From Pseudomonadota bacterium (GTDB lineage Bacteria; Pseudomonadota; Alphaproteobacteria; Acetobacterales; Acetobacteraceae), in contig JAJZFF010000313.1 in assembly GCA_021805485.1 (NCBI GenBank), positions 1 through 7,393 on the forward strand: DNA of 7,393 bases, in the 5' to 3' direction. Positions 1-6,053 of the stretch are shown piece by piece. Positions within the stretch are counted from its first letter, which is position 1, and the number at the start of each line of letters is the position of its first letter. Under the pieces are notes generated by a model, which had not been told where the DNA came from, made no database searches, and saw nothing but the letters and a program-made list of their open reading frames with translations. Made by a program: the position numbers and the translations under genes.

Positions 1-917
1 CGGTGATGGCGGGCCGCGGTCCGGCGAACGCCGACCTGGCGATCCGCGACGGCGGGCGTGAGCTCGGCCATGTCCGGGCGGATCCGGATGGGCAATGGGC
101 CTTCACGCCGGCGACCCCCCTGCCACCTGGCGGCCATACGCTGAGCTTGGTTGCCCGCGAGCCAGGCGGCGGCGAGATTCGGGGGGCGGCGACGGTGATG
201 GTCGCCGTCGCCGAGCGCGGCCCTGGCGAAAAGCCGCCCGCCGGGCCGCTCGTGGTGATGGCCCCGGAGGCGCCGATCGCCGCGCCGCCTGGCTCGCCCC
301 AAACCGCGCCGACGAGCGCCACGGCGAGCGGGACGCCGGCCCTTCCCGGGGCCGGGCTACGGGTGCTGCAGGTGCCGGAATTGAAGGAGGGCGCTTCCAA
401 GGAGGCCAAATCGTCGCAAACGTCCGCCGACACCGAGCACACGCCGGTCGAGCTTCAGGTCGTGGAATATGACGACAGCGGCGCGATCCGCTTCGGTGGC
501 CATGCGCTCCACGGCGCGCCCGTGCGGCTCTATGTCGACAATCAGCTTGCCGGAGATACCGAGACCGATAGTCAGGGCGCCTGGATGCTGACCCCGCGCG
601 TGGCAGTGCCGGCCGGCCCGCATCAGCTCCGTGTCGACGAGCTGGACAGCCAGGGACGGGTGCTGGCGCGCGTGGAAGTGCCGTTCCAGCGCGAGGCGCT
701 GAAGCCGGCTCCAACCTTGGCCCCGGGCCAAGTGATCGTGCAGCCTGGCGAGAATCTGTGGAAGCTGGCCTATCGCGTCTATGGGACGGGTGCGCGCTAT
801 GCCGTGATCTATCGCGCCAATCGCAGCCATATCCGCGACCCGCGGCGTATCTATCCCGGGCAGGTGCTGACGGTGCCGCCAGCCGCGAGGCCGCATTCCT
901 CGAACAAATCGAGATAG
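1..917 (+). CDS. LysM domain protein with Ig-like modules (5'-partial)
   Basis: The reading frame is open at the left edge, and the first in-frame GTG/ATG codons fall inside what looks like an Ig-like domain, so the true N-terminus is probably outside the window. The visible 304 residues contain an Ig-like beta module (about 1-68, ending in a GGHTLSL strand), then a Pro/Ala/Ser-rich low-complexity linker (about 70-148). A second similar module follows (about 150-230, with the QGAWMLTP and AGPHQLRVDE strands). A C-terminal LysM domain occupies about 244-292, with the hallmarks PGENLWKLA, YRAN and IYPGQVLTVP. LysM domains bind the glycan of peptidoglycan, so a periplasmic or envelope role is likely; no catalytic domain is visible in this part. 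The last 67 bp overlap the convergent gene on the opposite strand. Domain identity is strong; the cellular role is inference. Confidence 0.85.
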   Translation, partial: VMAGRGPANADLAIRDGGRELGHVRADPDGQWAFTPATPLPPGGHTLSLVAREPGGGEIRGAATVMVAVAERGPGEKPPAGPLVVMAPEAPIAAPPGSPQTAPTSATASGTPALPGAGLRVLQVPELKEGASKEAKSSQTSADTEHTPVELQVVEYDDSGAIRFGGHALHGAPVRLYVDNQLAGDTETDSQGAWMLTPRVAVPAGPHQLRVDELDSQGRVLARVEVPFQREALKPAPTLAPGQVIVQPGENLWKLAYRVYGTGARYAVIYRANRSHIRDPRRIYPGQVLTVPPAARPHSSNKSR

Positions 918-1297
918 GGCGCGAGGACCAGCACGGCGTTGGTGAGCGCGCCCACCAACGCCGATATGCGGATCGGCATCGGCATGCGGTCCGCGGTTTC
1001 CAGGGTCAGCCGGTGGTCGGGCAGCAGGTGAGCGTGCCAGCCATGCGGCAGATCCGGCGCCAGGCGGCGCAGCATGGCGAACAGGGCGGCGCGCCGCTCC
1101 GGGCTCCCATCCGCGGTGCTCGGGATGCGGCCGAGCACGGCCTCGATCTCGAGCCGCCCATCCTGAAGCCGGCCGACGATGGGCCGGCCGCGCCAGGCGA
1201 ACGCGATCCGCGGGCGCAGATGCGGCTCGCGCAGGTGCAGATGTCCAGCGCGGTCGACCAGGAACGGTCCGAGCGGAATGGCGGCGTCCAGCGGCAT
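851..1297 (-). CDS. Conserved-looking hypothetical protein, 148 aa
   Basis: I do not recognise a named family. The protein begins MPLDAAIPLGPFLVD and reads like a real, mostly soluble alpha/beta protein: ordinary residue mix, no long low-complexity runs, and alternating strands (RIAFAWRGRPIVGRL, LEIEAVLGRIPS, HAHLLPDHRLTLE). A hydrophobic C-terminal helix follows (ISALVGALTNAVLVLAPYLDLFEE). The ATG at 1297 is preferred over a TTG one codon upstream because GGAG (complement of 1304-1307) sits 6 nt before it. The gene is divergent from psd, leaving about 100 bp for two promoters. It is convergent with the LysM gene, sharing 67 bp with that gene's 3' end. Without it, 918-1395 would be a gap of nearly 480 bp. 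I recall similar short proteins in Acetobacteraceae but cannot confirm this. Function unknown. Confidence 0.65.
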   Translation of the reverse strand: MPLDAAIPLGPFLVDRAGHLHLREPHLRPRIAFAWRGRPIVGRLQDGRLEIEAVLGRIPSTADGSPERRAALFAMLRRLAPDLPHGWHAHLLPDHRLTLETADRMPMPIRISALVGALTNAVLVLAPYLDLFEECGLAAGGTVSTCPG

Positions 1298-1395
1298 CAA
1301 GGGCTCCGGCGTTCGGGTAGCAGCGCAGAGTCTTGTCCGCTACGGGTGAAGCATCCATAAACACGCCATCCCGCAGCAGCGCAGTCGAGTTCCGC

Positions 1396-2079
1396 ATGGC
1401 CCTTGCCGATACTGTCCGCCTCGTGCTCGCGCCGCCGCATCCGGCCGGGCGACCGTTCATTCTCGGCGGGGTCGTGGCGTTCGTGGTCGGGCTTTTTTTG
1501 TCCCACTGGCTGGCCTGGATCGGGCTGCTGTTCGCCGCTTTCTGCCTCTATTTCTTCCGTGATCCTGAGCGCGTGCCGCCTGGGCGGTCGGAGGCGGTGC
1601 TGGCGCCGTCGGATGGCAAGGTCATCGCGCTTGGCCCGGTGCCGCCGCCGCCCGAACTCGGGCTTGGCGACGCGCCGCGCTGGCGGGTCGGCGTCTTTCT
1701 CTCGCTGGTCGATGTGCACGTGAACCGGGTGCCGGTGGATGGTACCATCACCCGCATCGCCTATCGGCACGGCCGCTTTCATGACGCCGCCAGCGCCGGG
1801 GCGGCGGAGGCGAACGAGCGCAATGCGCTGGCGATCCGGCTAGCCGACGGGCGCGAGATCGCCGTGGTTCAGATCGCCGGCCTCCTCGCCCGCCGGATCG
1901 TCTGCGACGTTCGCGAGGGCGACGCGGTGCAAGCGGGCGCGCGCTTCGGCATCATCCGGTTCGGCAGCCGTACGGACATCTATCTGCCCGCAGGTGTCAG
2001 CCCGCGCGTGGCGCTCGGCCAGACGATGATCGGCGGAGAGACGGTGATCGCCGAGTTGCCGCCGGTCGGCCGTGGATAA
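1396..2079 (+). CDS. psd: Phosphatidylserine decarboxylase proenzyme (short type)
   Basis: Converts phosphatidylserine to phosphatidylethanolamine at the inner membrane using a self-generated pyruvoyl group. The 227-residue product matches the short Psd class. It has an N-terminal hydrophobic hairpin (about 21-53), then CLYFFRDPERVPP, the PSDGKV motif (71-76) and DVHVNRVPVDG (106-116, containing the likely catalytic His108). The self-cleavage site RFGSRTD lies near the C-terminus; cleavage between Gly190 and Ser191 would leave a 190-residue beta chain and a 37-residue pyruvoyl alpha chain. The ATG at 1396 is chosen because the protein starts there like its homologues. An in-frame TTG at 1333 would add 21 residues that do not look like family sequence. 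No strong ribosome binding site is visible. The stop codon overlaps the pssA start (TAATG), indicating an operon with translational coupling. Confidence 0.95.
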   Translation: MALADTVRLVLAPPHPAGRPFILGGVVAFVVGLFLSHWLAWIGLLFAAFCLYFFRDPERVPPGRSEAVLAPSDGKVIALGPVPPPPELGLGDAPRWRVGVFLSLVDVHVNRVPVDGTITRIAYRHGRFHDAASAGAAEANERNALAIRLADGREIAVVQIAGLLARRIVCDVREGDAVQAGARFGIIRFGSRTDIYLPAGVSPRVALGQTMIGGETVIAELPPVGRG

Positions 2080-2957
2080 TGCGCATGGATGACCCCGGCG
2101 GCCGATCCGAGGCCCGGCTGCGCCGACTGCAACGGCGCCTGCGCGCGCGCAATCGCCCGCGGATCAAGGGGCCGTCGTTCAACCGCATCATCCCTAATCT
2201 GATGACATTGCTCGGGCTCTGCGCCGGGCTCACCGCCATCCGCTTCGCCCTGGACGAGGCATTCGGTCGCGCCGCCGCGATGATCGTGCTGGCCGGCTTC
2301 ATCGACGGGCTGGACGGGCGGCTGGCGCGGCTCCTGAAGGCCGTGACCCGATTCGGTGCCGAGTTCGACAGCCTGGCCGACTTCCTCTGCTTCGGCGTCG
2401 CGCCCGCACTGGTGCTTTATCTCTGGTCGCTGCGCGGTGCGCACGGCTATGGCTTCATCCCCTGCGTGATTTTCGCCGTCTGCATGGCGCTGCGCCTGGC
2501 GCGGTTCAACGCGGCGTTGGAGAGCGGGCCGACGCCGGCCTACACGTATAATTTTTTCACCGGGGTCCCCGCCCCGGCCGGGGCGGGTTTGGCCCTGTTT
2601 CCGCTCTTTGTCGGCCTGGAGGCGCAGGCCCTCGGGTGGAACTGGCTGTTGGCGGCCGCGCGGTTCCCGCTCTTCACGGCCGCCGTGCTGGTTGGCACGG
2701 CCGGGCTGCTCGTGTCCACGCTGCCGGTGTGGAGCTTCAAGAACTTCAAGGTACCGAGCCACTACGTGCTGCCGCTGCTGCTGGGCACCGGCACGTTTGC
2801 CGCCATTCTGGTCGCCGACCCCTGGGCGGCGCTGGCCGCGGCGGGGCTGCTCTATCTCGCCATGTTGCCGTTCTCGCTGCGAAGCTTCCGCCGATTGAAG
2901 CGGGAGGCGGAGGGGACGGCCGAGGACGGGGAGCCGGCGGCAGACAACGTCGGATAG
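2079..2957 (+). CDS. pssA: CDP-diacylglycerol-serine O-phosphatidyltransferase
   Basis: Makes phosphatidylserine from CDP-diacylglycerol and L-serine in the inner membrane, supplying the substrate of the upstream psd product. The CDP-alcohol phosphatidyltransferase signature is complete: Asp76, Asp79, Gly80, Ala83, Arg84, Gly93, Asp97 and Asp101 (D-x2-D-G-x2-A-R-x8-G-x3-D-x3-D). The N-terminus is very basic (about 9-30, many Arg), followed by [14 protein letters not shown], the typical first membrane helix of PssA. Several further hydrophobic helices run to about 272. The tail (273-292) is charged and probably cytoplasmic. The ATG at 2079 shares a base with the psd stop codon; a second in-frame ATG at 2085 is possible but would lose the coupling. 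The 292-residue length fits alphaproteobacterial PssA. The multi-pass topology and adjacent psd make the specificity for serine, rather than glycerol phosphate or inositol, very likely. Confidence 0.95.
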   Translation: MRMDDPGGRSEARLRRLQRRLRARNRPRIKGPSFNRIIPNLMTLLGLCAGLTAIRFALDEAFGRAAAMIVLAGFIDGLDGRLARLLKAVTRFGAEFDSLADFLCFGVAPALVLYLWSLRGAHGYGFIPCVIFAVCMALRLARFNAALESGPTPAYTYNFFTGVPAPAGAGLALFPLFVGLEAQALGWNWLLAAARFPLFTAAVLVGTAGLLVSTLPVWSFKNFKVPSHYVLPLLLGTGTFAAILVADPWAALAAAGLLYLAMLPFSLRSFRRLKREAEGTAEDGEPAADNVG

Positions 2958-2979
2958 GCCGATAGGGCCGCTCCCCCGC

Positions 2980-3009
2980 TTGCCTCCCGGGCGCGCAGGC
3001 CGGTATGCT
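2980..3009 (+). promoter_or_regulatory. Weak candidate promoter for trxB
   Basis: In the 82-bp gap between pssA and trxB there is TTGCCT (2980-2985), an 18-nt spacer and TATGCT (3004-3009), each matching four of six bases of the sigma-70 consensus. It would start transcription about 25 nt before the trxB ATG. No terminator hairpin is visible after pssA, so read-through from psd-pssA is also possible. This rests on sequence resemblance only. Confidence 0.3.
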
Positions 3010-3039
3010 TATCGGTCACGCAACGTAAGCGCAAATTGC

Positions 3040-4008
3040 ATGCCTCAGCACGAACATAGTCGCGTCCTGATCATCGGCGCCGGCCCAGCCGGCTACACGG
3101 CGGCGATCTACGCCGCTCGGGCGGGGTTGTCGCCGCTTCTTCTCACCGGACTGCAGCCCGGCGGCCAGCTCACGATCACCACGGACGTCGAGAACTATCC
3201 CGGCTTTGCCGAGGTCATCCAGGGGCCGTGGCTGATGGAGCAGATGGAAGCGCAGGCCGCGCATGTCGGCACGCGGATCGTCAACGACCTGGCCCGCGCG
3301 GTCGATTTTTCTGCCCGGCCGTTCCGCGTCGAGGCCGATTCGGGGGACATCTACCGCGCCGATGCGGTGATCATCGCGACCGGGGCCCAGGCGCGCTGGC
3401 TTGGCCTGCCCTCCGAGCAGCGCCTGGCCGGCGCGGGGGTTTCCGCTTGCGCGACCTGTGACGGATTCTTCTTCCGCGGCAAGCGCGTCGCGGTCATCGG
3501 TGGCGGCAACACCGCGGTCGAGGAGGCGCTCTACCTCACCCATCACGCCGAAACGGTGACACTGATCCATCGCCGCGATCGGCTGCGCGCGGAACAGATC
3601 CTGCAGCAGCGCCTGTTCGCCAACCCGAAAATCAGCGTCGTCTGGAACGCGGTGGTCGAGGAGATCCTCGGCAGCGGCAGTCCGGAGACGGTGCGCGGAT
3701 TGCGGCTGCGGGATCGGGTGAGCGGCGAGATGCGGGAGCTCGCCGTGGACGGGGTATTCATCGCCATCGGCCACAGTCCGACCACGGCTATTTTCGCCGG
3801 CCAGGTTGGCATGGACGCCGAGGGCTACGTGCTCACGACGCCTGGCAGCACGCGCACTTCGGTTCCTGGCGTGTTTGCCGCGGGGGACGTGCAGGACAAG
3901 GTTTTCCGTCAGGCGGTCACGGCCGCGGGCACCGGCTGCATGGCCGCGCTCGAGGCTGAGAAATTCCTGGCGGCGCTGGCGGACACGCCGAGCATGGCGG
4001 CGCAGTGA
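3040..4008 (+). CDS. trxB: Thioredoxin-disulfide reductase
   Basis: A cytoplasmic FAD flavoenzyme that reduces thioredoxin with NADPH. The 322-residue product carries every expected motif. The FAD-binding [10 protein letters not shown] lies at 13-22, with GGQL at 41-44. The redox-active dithiol CATC (Cys137, Cys140) is followed by DGFFFRG. The NADPH-binding [10 protein letters not shown] begins at 154 and HRRDRLR at 177-183. The C-terminal FAD motif is [14 protein letters not shown] (278-291). The ATG at 3040 is chosen because it places the first beta strand (RVLIIGAG) at residue 8, as usual in TrxB. An upstream in-frame TTG at 2980 would add 20 unlikely residues. The stop codon is followed at 105 bp by a LysR-type regulator whose rhizobial counterpart (LsrB/VtlR), as I recall, also neighbours trxB. 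This suggests a conserved redox-linked locus. Confidence 0.97.
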   Translation: MPQHEHSRVLIIGAGPAGYTAAIYAARAGLSPLLLTGLQPGGQLTITTDVENYPGFAEVIQGPWLMEQMEAQAAHVGTRIVNDLARAVDFSARPFRVEADSGDIYRADAVIIATGAQARWLGLPSEQRLAGAGVSACATCDGFFFRGKRVAVIGGGNTAVEEALYLTHHAETVTLIHRRDRLRAEQILQQRLFANPKISVVWNAVVEEILGSGSPETVRGLRLRDRVSGEMRELAVDGVFIAIGHSPTTAIFAGQVGMDAEGYVLTTPGSTRTSVPGVFAAGDVQDKVFRQAVTAAGTGCMAALEAEKFLAALADTPSMAAQ

Positions 4009-4112
4009 CAGCAACGCGCTTCGGGCCCCACGCGCCCGGGCAAATGACGGATGGGGCGGGGTTGATGGAAGCGAATCGGCGCTCGGCGGGGGCGCATGCG
4101 AATGTCCTGACC

Positions 4113-4994
4113 ATGGACTGGGATAAGCTGCGCGTGTTCCACGCCGTGGCGGAGGCCGGCAGTTTCACCCATGCCGGGGATACGCTCAATCTCAGCCAGT
4201 CGGCGGTGTCGCGGCAGATTTCGGCGCTCGAGGAATCACTGCAGGTGCCGCTGTTCCACCGCCATGCCCGCGGACTGATTCTCACCGAGCAGGGCGAGAG
4301 CCTGTTCCACACGGTGCGCGAGGTGTTCGCCAAGCTGGCGATGACCGAGGCGCTGCTGACCGAGAGCAAGGAGAAGCCCTCCGGGCGGCTCAAGATTACG
4401 ACCACAGTCGGCTTCGGCTCGCATTGGCTCGCCCCGCGCCTGCATGCGTTCCTGGAAGCCTATCCCGAGATTTCCGTCAGCCTGATCCTCGACGATACCG
4501 ATCTCGATCTCGCCATGCGCGAGGCGGACGTCGCCATCCGCATGCACCCGCCGCGCCAGCCGGACCTCGTGCAGCGTCATCTGCTGTCGATGCAGATGCA
4601 TCTCTGCGCCGCCCCCGCTTACCTCGAGAAGCACGGCACGCCGCGCACGCCGGCCGAGCTCGAAGGGCACCGCTTCATTCTCTTCGGCAATTATCATCCG
4701 CCGGTGCCGAACGTGAACTGGCTCGCGGAGCTGGGCCACGAGGGCCCCCCGCGGGGCGCGCTGCTCGAAGTCAACAGCACCCACGCGATCCTGCTGGCGG
4801 TGCGCTCCGGGCTTGGGATCGGCGCGCTGCCGGACTATCTCGCCACGGAAACCGAGGGGCTGGTGCGCTTGCTGCCAGATGTGCCCTCGCCGAAAGTGGA
4901 CATCTATTTCGTTTATCCGGAGGAGCTGCGCAATTCCAAGCGTGTGGCTGTGTTCCGCGATTTCCTGCTGGCCCGGCTGGCGGAGATGGGCTGA
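4113..4994 (+). CDS. LysR-family transcriptional regulator, LsrB/VtlR-like
   Basis: A 293-residue LysR-type regulator. The N-terminal winged helix-turn-helix (about 3-62) includes VFHAVAEAGSFTHAGDTL and LSQSAVSRQISALEESL, then LFHRHARGLILTEQGE. A linker helix follows (about 63-90), then a substrate-binding-like effector domain (about 92-290) beginning GRLKITTTVGFGSHWL and ending with the YPEELRNSKRVAVFRDFLL helix. The wording MDWDKLR...FHRHARGLILTEQGE, the DLAMREADVAIR segment and the VFRDFLL end closely recall rhizobial LsrB (Sinorhizobium) and VtlR (Brucella, Agrobacterium). The ATG at 4113 is preferred because family members start M-x-DWDKLR. In-frame GTG 4005, ATG 4044 and ATG 4065 would add an unstructured 36-, 23- or 16-residue leader. 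The only cysteine is Cys165. The candidate sRNA downstream and trxB upstream suggest the job: redox-linked or envelope regulation, possibly through the sRNA. The name is by resemblance and synteny, not by alignment. Confidence 0.9.
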   Translation: MDWDKLRVFHAVAEAGSFTHAGDTLNLSQSAVSRQISALEESLQVPLFHRHARGLILTEQGESLFHTVREVFAKLAMTEALLTESKEKPSGRLKITTTVGFGSHWLAPRLHAFLEAYPEISVSLILDDTDLDLAMREADVAIRMHPPRQPDLVQRHLLSMQMHLCAAPAYLEKHGTPRTPAELEGHRFILFGNYHPPVPNVNWLAELGHEGPPRGALLEVNSTHAILLAVRSGLGIGALPDYLATETEGLVRLLPDVPSPKVDIYFVYPEELRNSKRVAVFRDFLLARLAEMG

Positions 4995-5015
4995 GCCCGT
5001 AGATATTCTATTTTC

Positions 5016-5039
5016 GCATAACTGACATGCGTTTTATGC
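5016..5039. promoter_or_regulatory. Dyad GCATAA-N12-TTATGC, candidate LysR operator
   Basis: Perfect 6-bp inverted arms lie at 5016-5021 and 5034-5039. A -35-like CTGACA (5022-5027) sits in the spacer, 17 nt before TAATAC (5045-5050). The dyad lies 21 bp after the LysR stop codon and upstream of the candidate sRNA. If transcription starts from the TATACA at 5065-5070, the dyad centre would be near -50, a usual location for LysR-type activator sites. The symmetry is seen directly; the binding protein is inference. Confidence 0.35.
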
Positions 5040-5059
5040 AATCGTAATACGGGGGCGTG

Positions 5060-5076
5060 TAAGGTATACAACCTTA
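5060..5076. promoter_or_regulatory. Inverted repeat TAAGGT-N5-ACCTTA over a -10-like box
   Basis: Perfect 6-bp arms (5060-5065 and 5071-5076) flank ATACA, so a -10-like TATACA (5065-5070) is embedded in the dyad. An AT-rich palindrome of this kind stands out in the GC-rich surroundings. It could be an operator over the promoter of the downstream sRNA candidate. No convincing -35 box stands 16-18 nt upstream, which would fit an activator-dependent promoter. Confidence 0.35.
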
Positions 5077-5111
5077 AGTGGTGTGTTTGTGGATTGTTCG
5101 CGCGTCGAGCC

Positions 5112-5231
5112 AGATGCGCCATCGTCTAGCCACCCTGGCTAGACCGGGATATCCTCCCTTCGTCTCCCAGACGTGAAGCCTCCCTGTTGACTTTCCCTGC
5201 CGGGTTTGATGCCCGGCAGGGACTTCTTTGC
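5112..5231 (+). ncRNA. Candidate trans-acting sRNA, AbcR/alpha-r15-like
   Basis: No protein gene lies here, but three hairpins follow one another. Hairpin 1 has perfect 8-bp arms GTCTAGCC/GGCTAGAC (5124-5131, 5137-5144) with loop ACCCT. Hairpin 2 pairs CTTCGTCT with AGACGTGAAG (5158-5165, 5169-5178; bulge TG) with loop CCC. Hairpin 3 is a perfect 11-bp stem (5194-5204, 5212-5222) followed by CTTCTTT, resembling an intrinsic terminator. CCTCCC lies mostly unpaired before hairpin 2 (5153-5158) and again between hairpins 2 and 3 (5179-5184), the layout expected of an sRNA that pairs with Shine-Dalgarno sequences. AbcR sRNAs of Rhizobiales are roughly this size, have three stem-loops and unpaired C-rich anti-SD motifs, and, as I recall, lie by vtlR/lsrB, just as here. 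The 5' end is not determined: it could lie anywhere from about 5077 to 5115. Confidence 0.5.
5194..5229 (+). terminator. Intrinsic terminator-like hairpin
   Basis: A perfect 11-bp GC-rich stem (5194-5204 with 5212-5222, TCCCTGCCGGG and its complement) encloses a 7-nt loop (TTTGATG). It is followed by the T-rich CTTCTTT on the plus strand. The opposite strand has no T-tract after the stem, so the orientation is plus. It would end the candidate sRNA, or any read-through from the LysR gene, before the response regulator. Confidence 0.7.
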
Positions 5232-5294
5232 ATCCCGGGATCGGTGGCGGAATCCCTGCGGGTGAGCGTACCCGCTCTACCCTCTTCCGTGGGT

Positions 5295-5312
5295 ACTAAA
5301 TTAATATTTAGT
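5295..5312. promoter_or_regulatory. AT-rich palindrome ACTAAAT-TAAT-ATTTAGT, candidate operator
   Basis: Perfect 7-bp inverted arms (5295-5301 and 5306-5312) flank TAAT, an 18-bp element that is almost pure A/T in a GC-rich region. It lies 94 bp before the preferred start of the response regulator gene, a sensible place for a dimeric regulator such as a NarL/LuxR-type protein, including autoregulation. No clear sigma-70 boxes stand beside it. The rest of 5232-5406 holds only a weak hairpin (5258-5275) and a 10-bp palindrome at 5232-5241. Confidence 0.4.
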
Positions 5313-5393
5313 CAAACCTCCCGGTATCCAACGATCGCCTCGCGACGATTGAATCGCGTTCAGATGCGTGCATTGCAACCGCGCGATGTCTTC

Positions 5394-5398
5394 AGAGG
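5394..5398 (+). promoter_or_regulatory. Ribosome binding site AGAGG deciding the start at 5407
   Basis: AGAGG ends 8 nt before the ATG at 5407. The alternative in-frame starts (GTG 5368, ATG 5386) have no comparable purine tract at the right distance, so 5407 is preferred for the response regulator. Confidence 0.55.
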
Positions 5399-5406
5399 TC
5401 ACGCCG

Positions 5407-5871
5407 ATGTCGGGAGGGAGACGAATAGGCGACCGGCCCATCGCGTTGCTTATCGTCGATGACCATCCGGTGGTGCGCGCCGGTCTGGCGGCGCTCCTGC
5501 GTGAGCGTGCCGGGGCGGGTACAGTGCTCGAGGCGGCCGGCGCCGGAACCGGACTCGCCCTGGCGCAGGCCCACGGAGACCTCGATGCCGTGCTGCTCGA
5601 CTTGATGCTGCCGGACGGCAATGGCGGGGCGTCCGCGGTCGAGTCCTTCGTTCGCCTTCGCCCGGACCTGCCGGTGATCGTGCTGTCCGCGATCGAGGAC
5701 CCGGCGCTGGTGCGCGCCACACTCGCCGCCGGCGCGCTCGGCTATATCCTGAAATCCGCCGATACGCAGACCCTGCTGGCTGCGTTGCGCTTTGTGCTGC
5801 ACGGTAATGTGTATGTCCCGCCGTCCATGCTGGTGGACGGGGCAGCGGACGCGCCGGGCCCCCCGGCTTGA
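5407..5871 (+). CDS. Response regulator, receiver half (frame broken before HTH)
   Basis: The 154-residue product is a complete CheY-like receiver domain. It has the acidic pair Asp18/Asp19 (LLIVDDHPVVRAG), the phospho-acceptor Asp65 (VLLDLMLPDG), the switch Ser94 (VIVLSA) and Lys116 (GYILKS), followed by the linker start VYVPPSMLVDG. All phosphorylation residues are present, so the domain should be active. The frame stops at TGA 5869-5871 just after a run of six C (5859-5864). The missing LuxR-type DNA-binding domain follows at once in the -1 frame. One extra C in the run would join the two as ...GPPGLSERQIEVL, exactly the expected linker. The whole gene would then be a NarL/FixJ-type regulator of about 215 residues. 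Its probable partner kinase is the convergent hybrid kinase. Related AgmR/ErbR-type regulators control alcohol oxidation, but nothing here shows the target. Confidence 0.8.
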   Translation: MSGGRRIGDRPIALLIVDDHPVVRAGLAALLRERAGAGTVLEAAGAGTGLALAQAHGDLDAVLLDLMLPDGNGGASAVESFVRLRPDLPVIVLSAIEDPALVRATLAAGALGYILKSADTQTLLAALRFVLHGNVYVPPSMLVDGAADAPGPPA

Positions 5872-6053
5872 GTGAGCGGCAGATCGAGGTGCTGAGTTTG
5901 CTGGCTACGGGGCTTCCCAACAAGGCGATCGGCCGCCAGCTCGGCGTGACCGAGAAAACCGTCAAGGCGCATGTCTCGGCCATCTTCCGCGCCCTCAACG
6001 TGGCAAACCGGGTGCAGGCGGTGGCGGCGGCTCGGCGCGGGCGCCTCATCTGA
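5868..6053 (+). CDS. LuxR-type HTH half of the same response regulator
   Basis: Sixty-one residues form an intact GerE/LuxR helix-turn-helix: LSERQIEVLSLLATGLPNKAI, then GRQLGVTEKTVKAHVSAIF, then RALNVANRVQAV. This is the usual C-terminal effector domain of NarL-type regulators. It lacks its own receiver, and its frame runs in the -1 phase relative to the preceding gene. The only nearby start is TTG at 5868, whose bases overlap the upstream stop (TTGA). Separate translation by coupled re-initiation is therefore possible but weakly supported, as there is no ribosome binding site of its own. The likeliest view is that this is the 3' part of a single gene interrupted by a homopolymer indel or a sequencing error. 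Its stop codon lies 8 bp into the convergent kinase gene. Confidence 0.75.
   Translation: MSERQIEVLSLLATGLPNKAIGRQLGVTEKTVKAHVSAIFRALNVANRVQAVAAARRGRLI

Noticed and set aside
357..1460. A 367-residue open frame on the minus strand across the LysM gene and the start of psd
   Set aside because: Arg/Ala/Pro-rich translation typical of a GC-rich shadow frame. It overlaps three better-supported genes in other frames and has no recognisable motif.
1980..2762. A 260-residue open frame antisense to psd and pssA
   Set aside because: Highly charged, repetitive Gln/Glu/Arg/Gly composition of a shadow frame opposite membrane-protein codons.
3016..4014. A 332-residue open frame antisense to trxB
   Set aside because: It mirrors trxB almost completely; its composition is Arg/His-rich with no motif, while trxB is unmistakable.
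4009..4112. Possible N-terminal extension of the LysR protein from GTG 4005, overlapping the trxB stop
   Set aside because: The extra residues (Gly/Ala/Arg/His-rich) do not resemble LysR proteins, which normally begin a few residues before the DWDKLR-type first helix. No ribosome binding site singles out the upstream codons.
5258..5275. Hairpin GCGGGT-N6-ACCCGC
   Set aside because: A six-base GC-rich stem without a T-tract is expected by chance in this composition. It is not called a terminator.
4995..5406. tRNA gene, insertion-sequence end or CRISPR repeats in the long gap
   Set aside because: No cloverleaf, no terminal inverted repeats with target duplication, and no regularly spaced direct repeats could be found by reading the gap.
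5187..5462. A 91-residue plus-strand frame across the gap before the response regulator
   Set aside because: It runs through the terminator hairpin and the AT-rich palindrome, has no domain, and overlaps the response regulator start in another frame.
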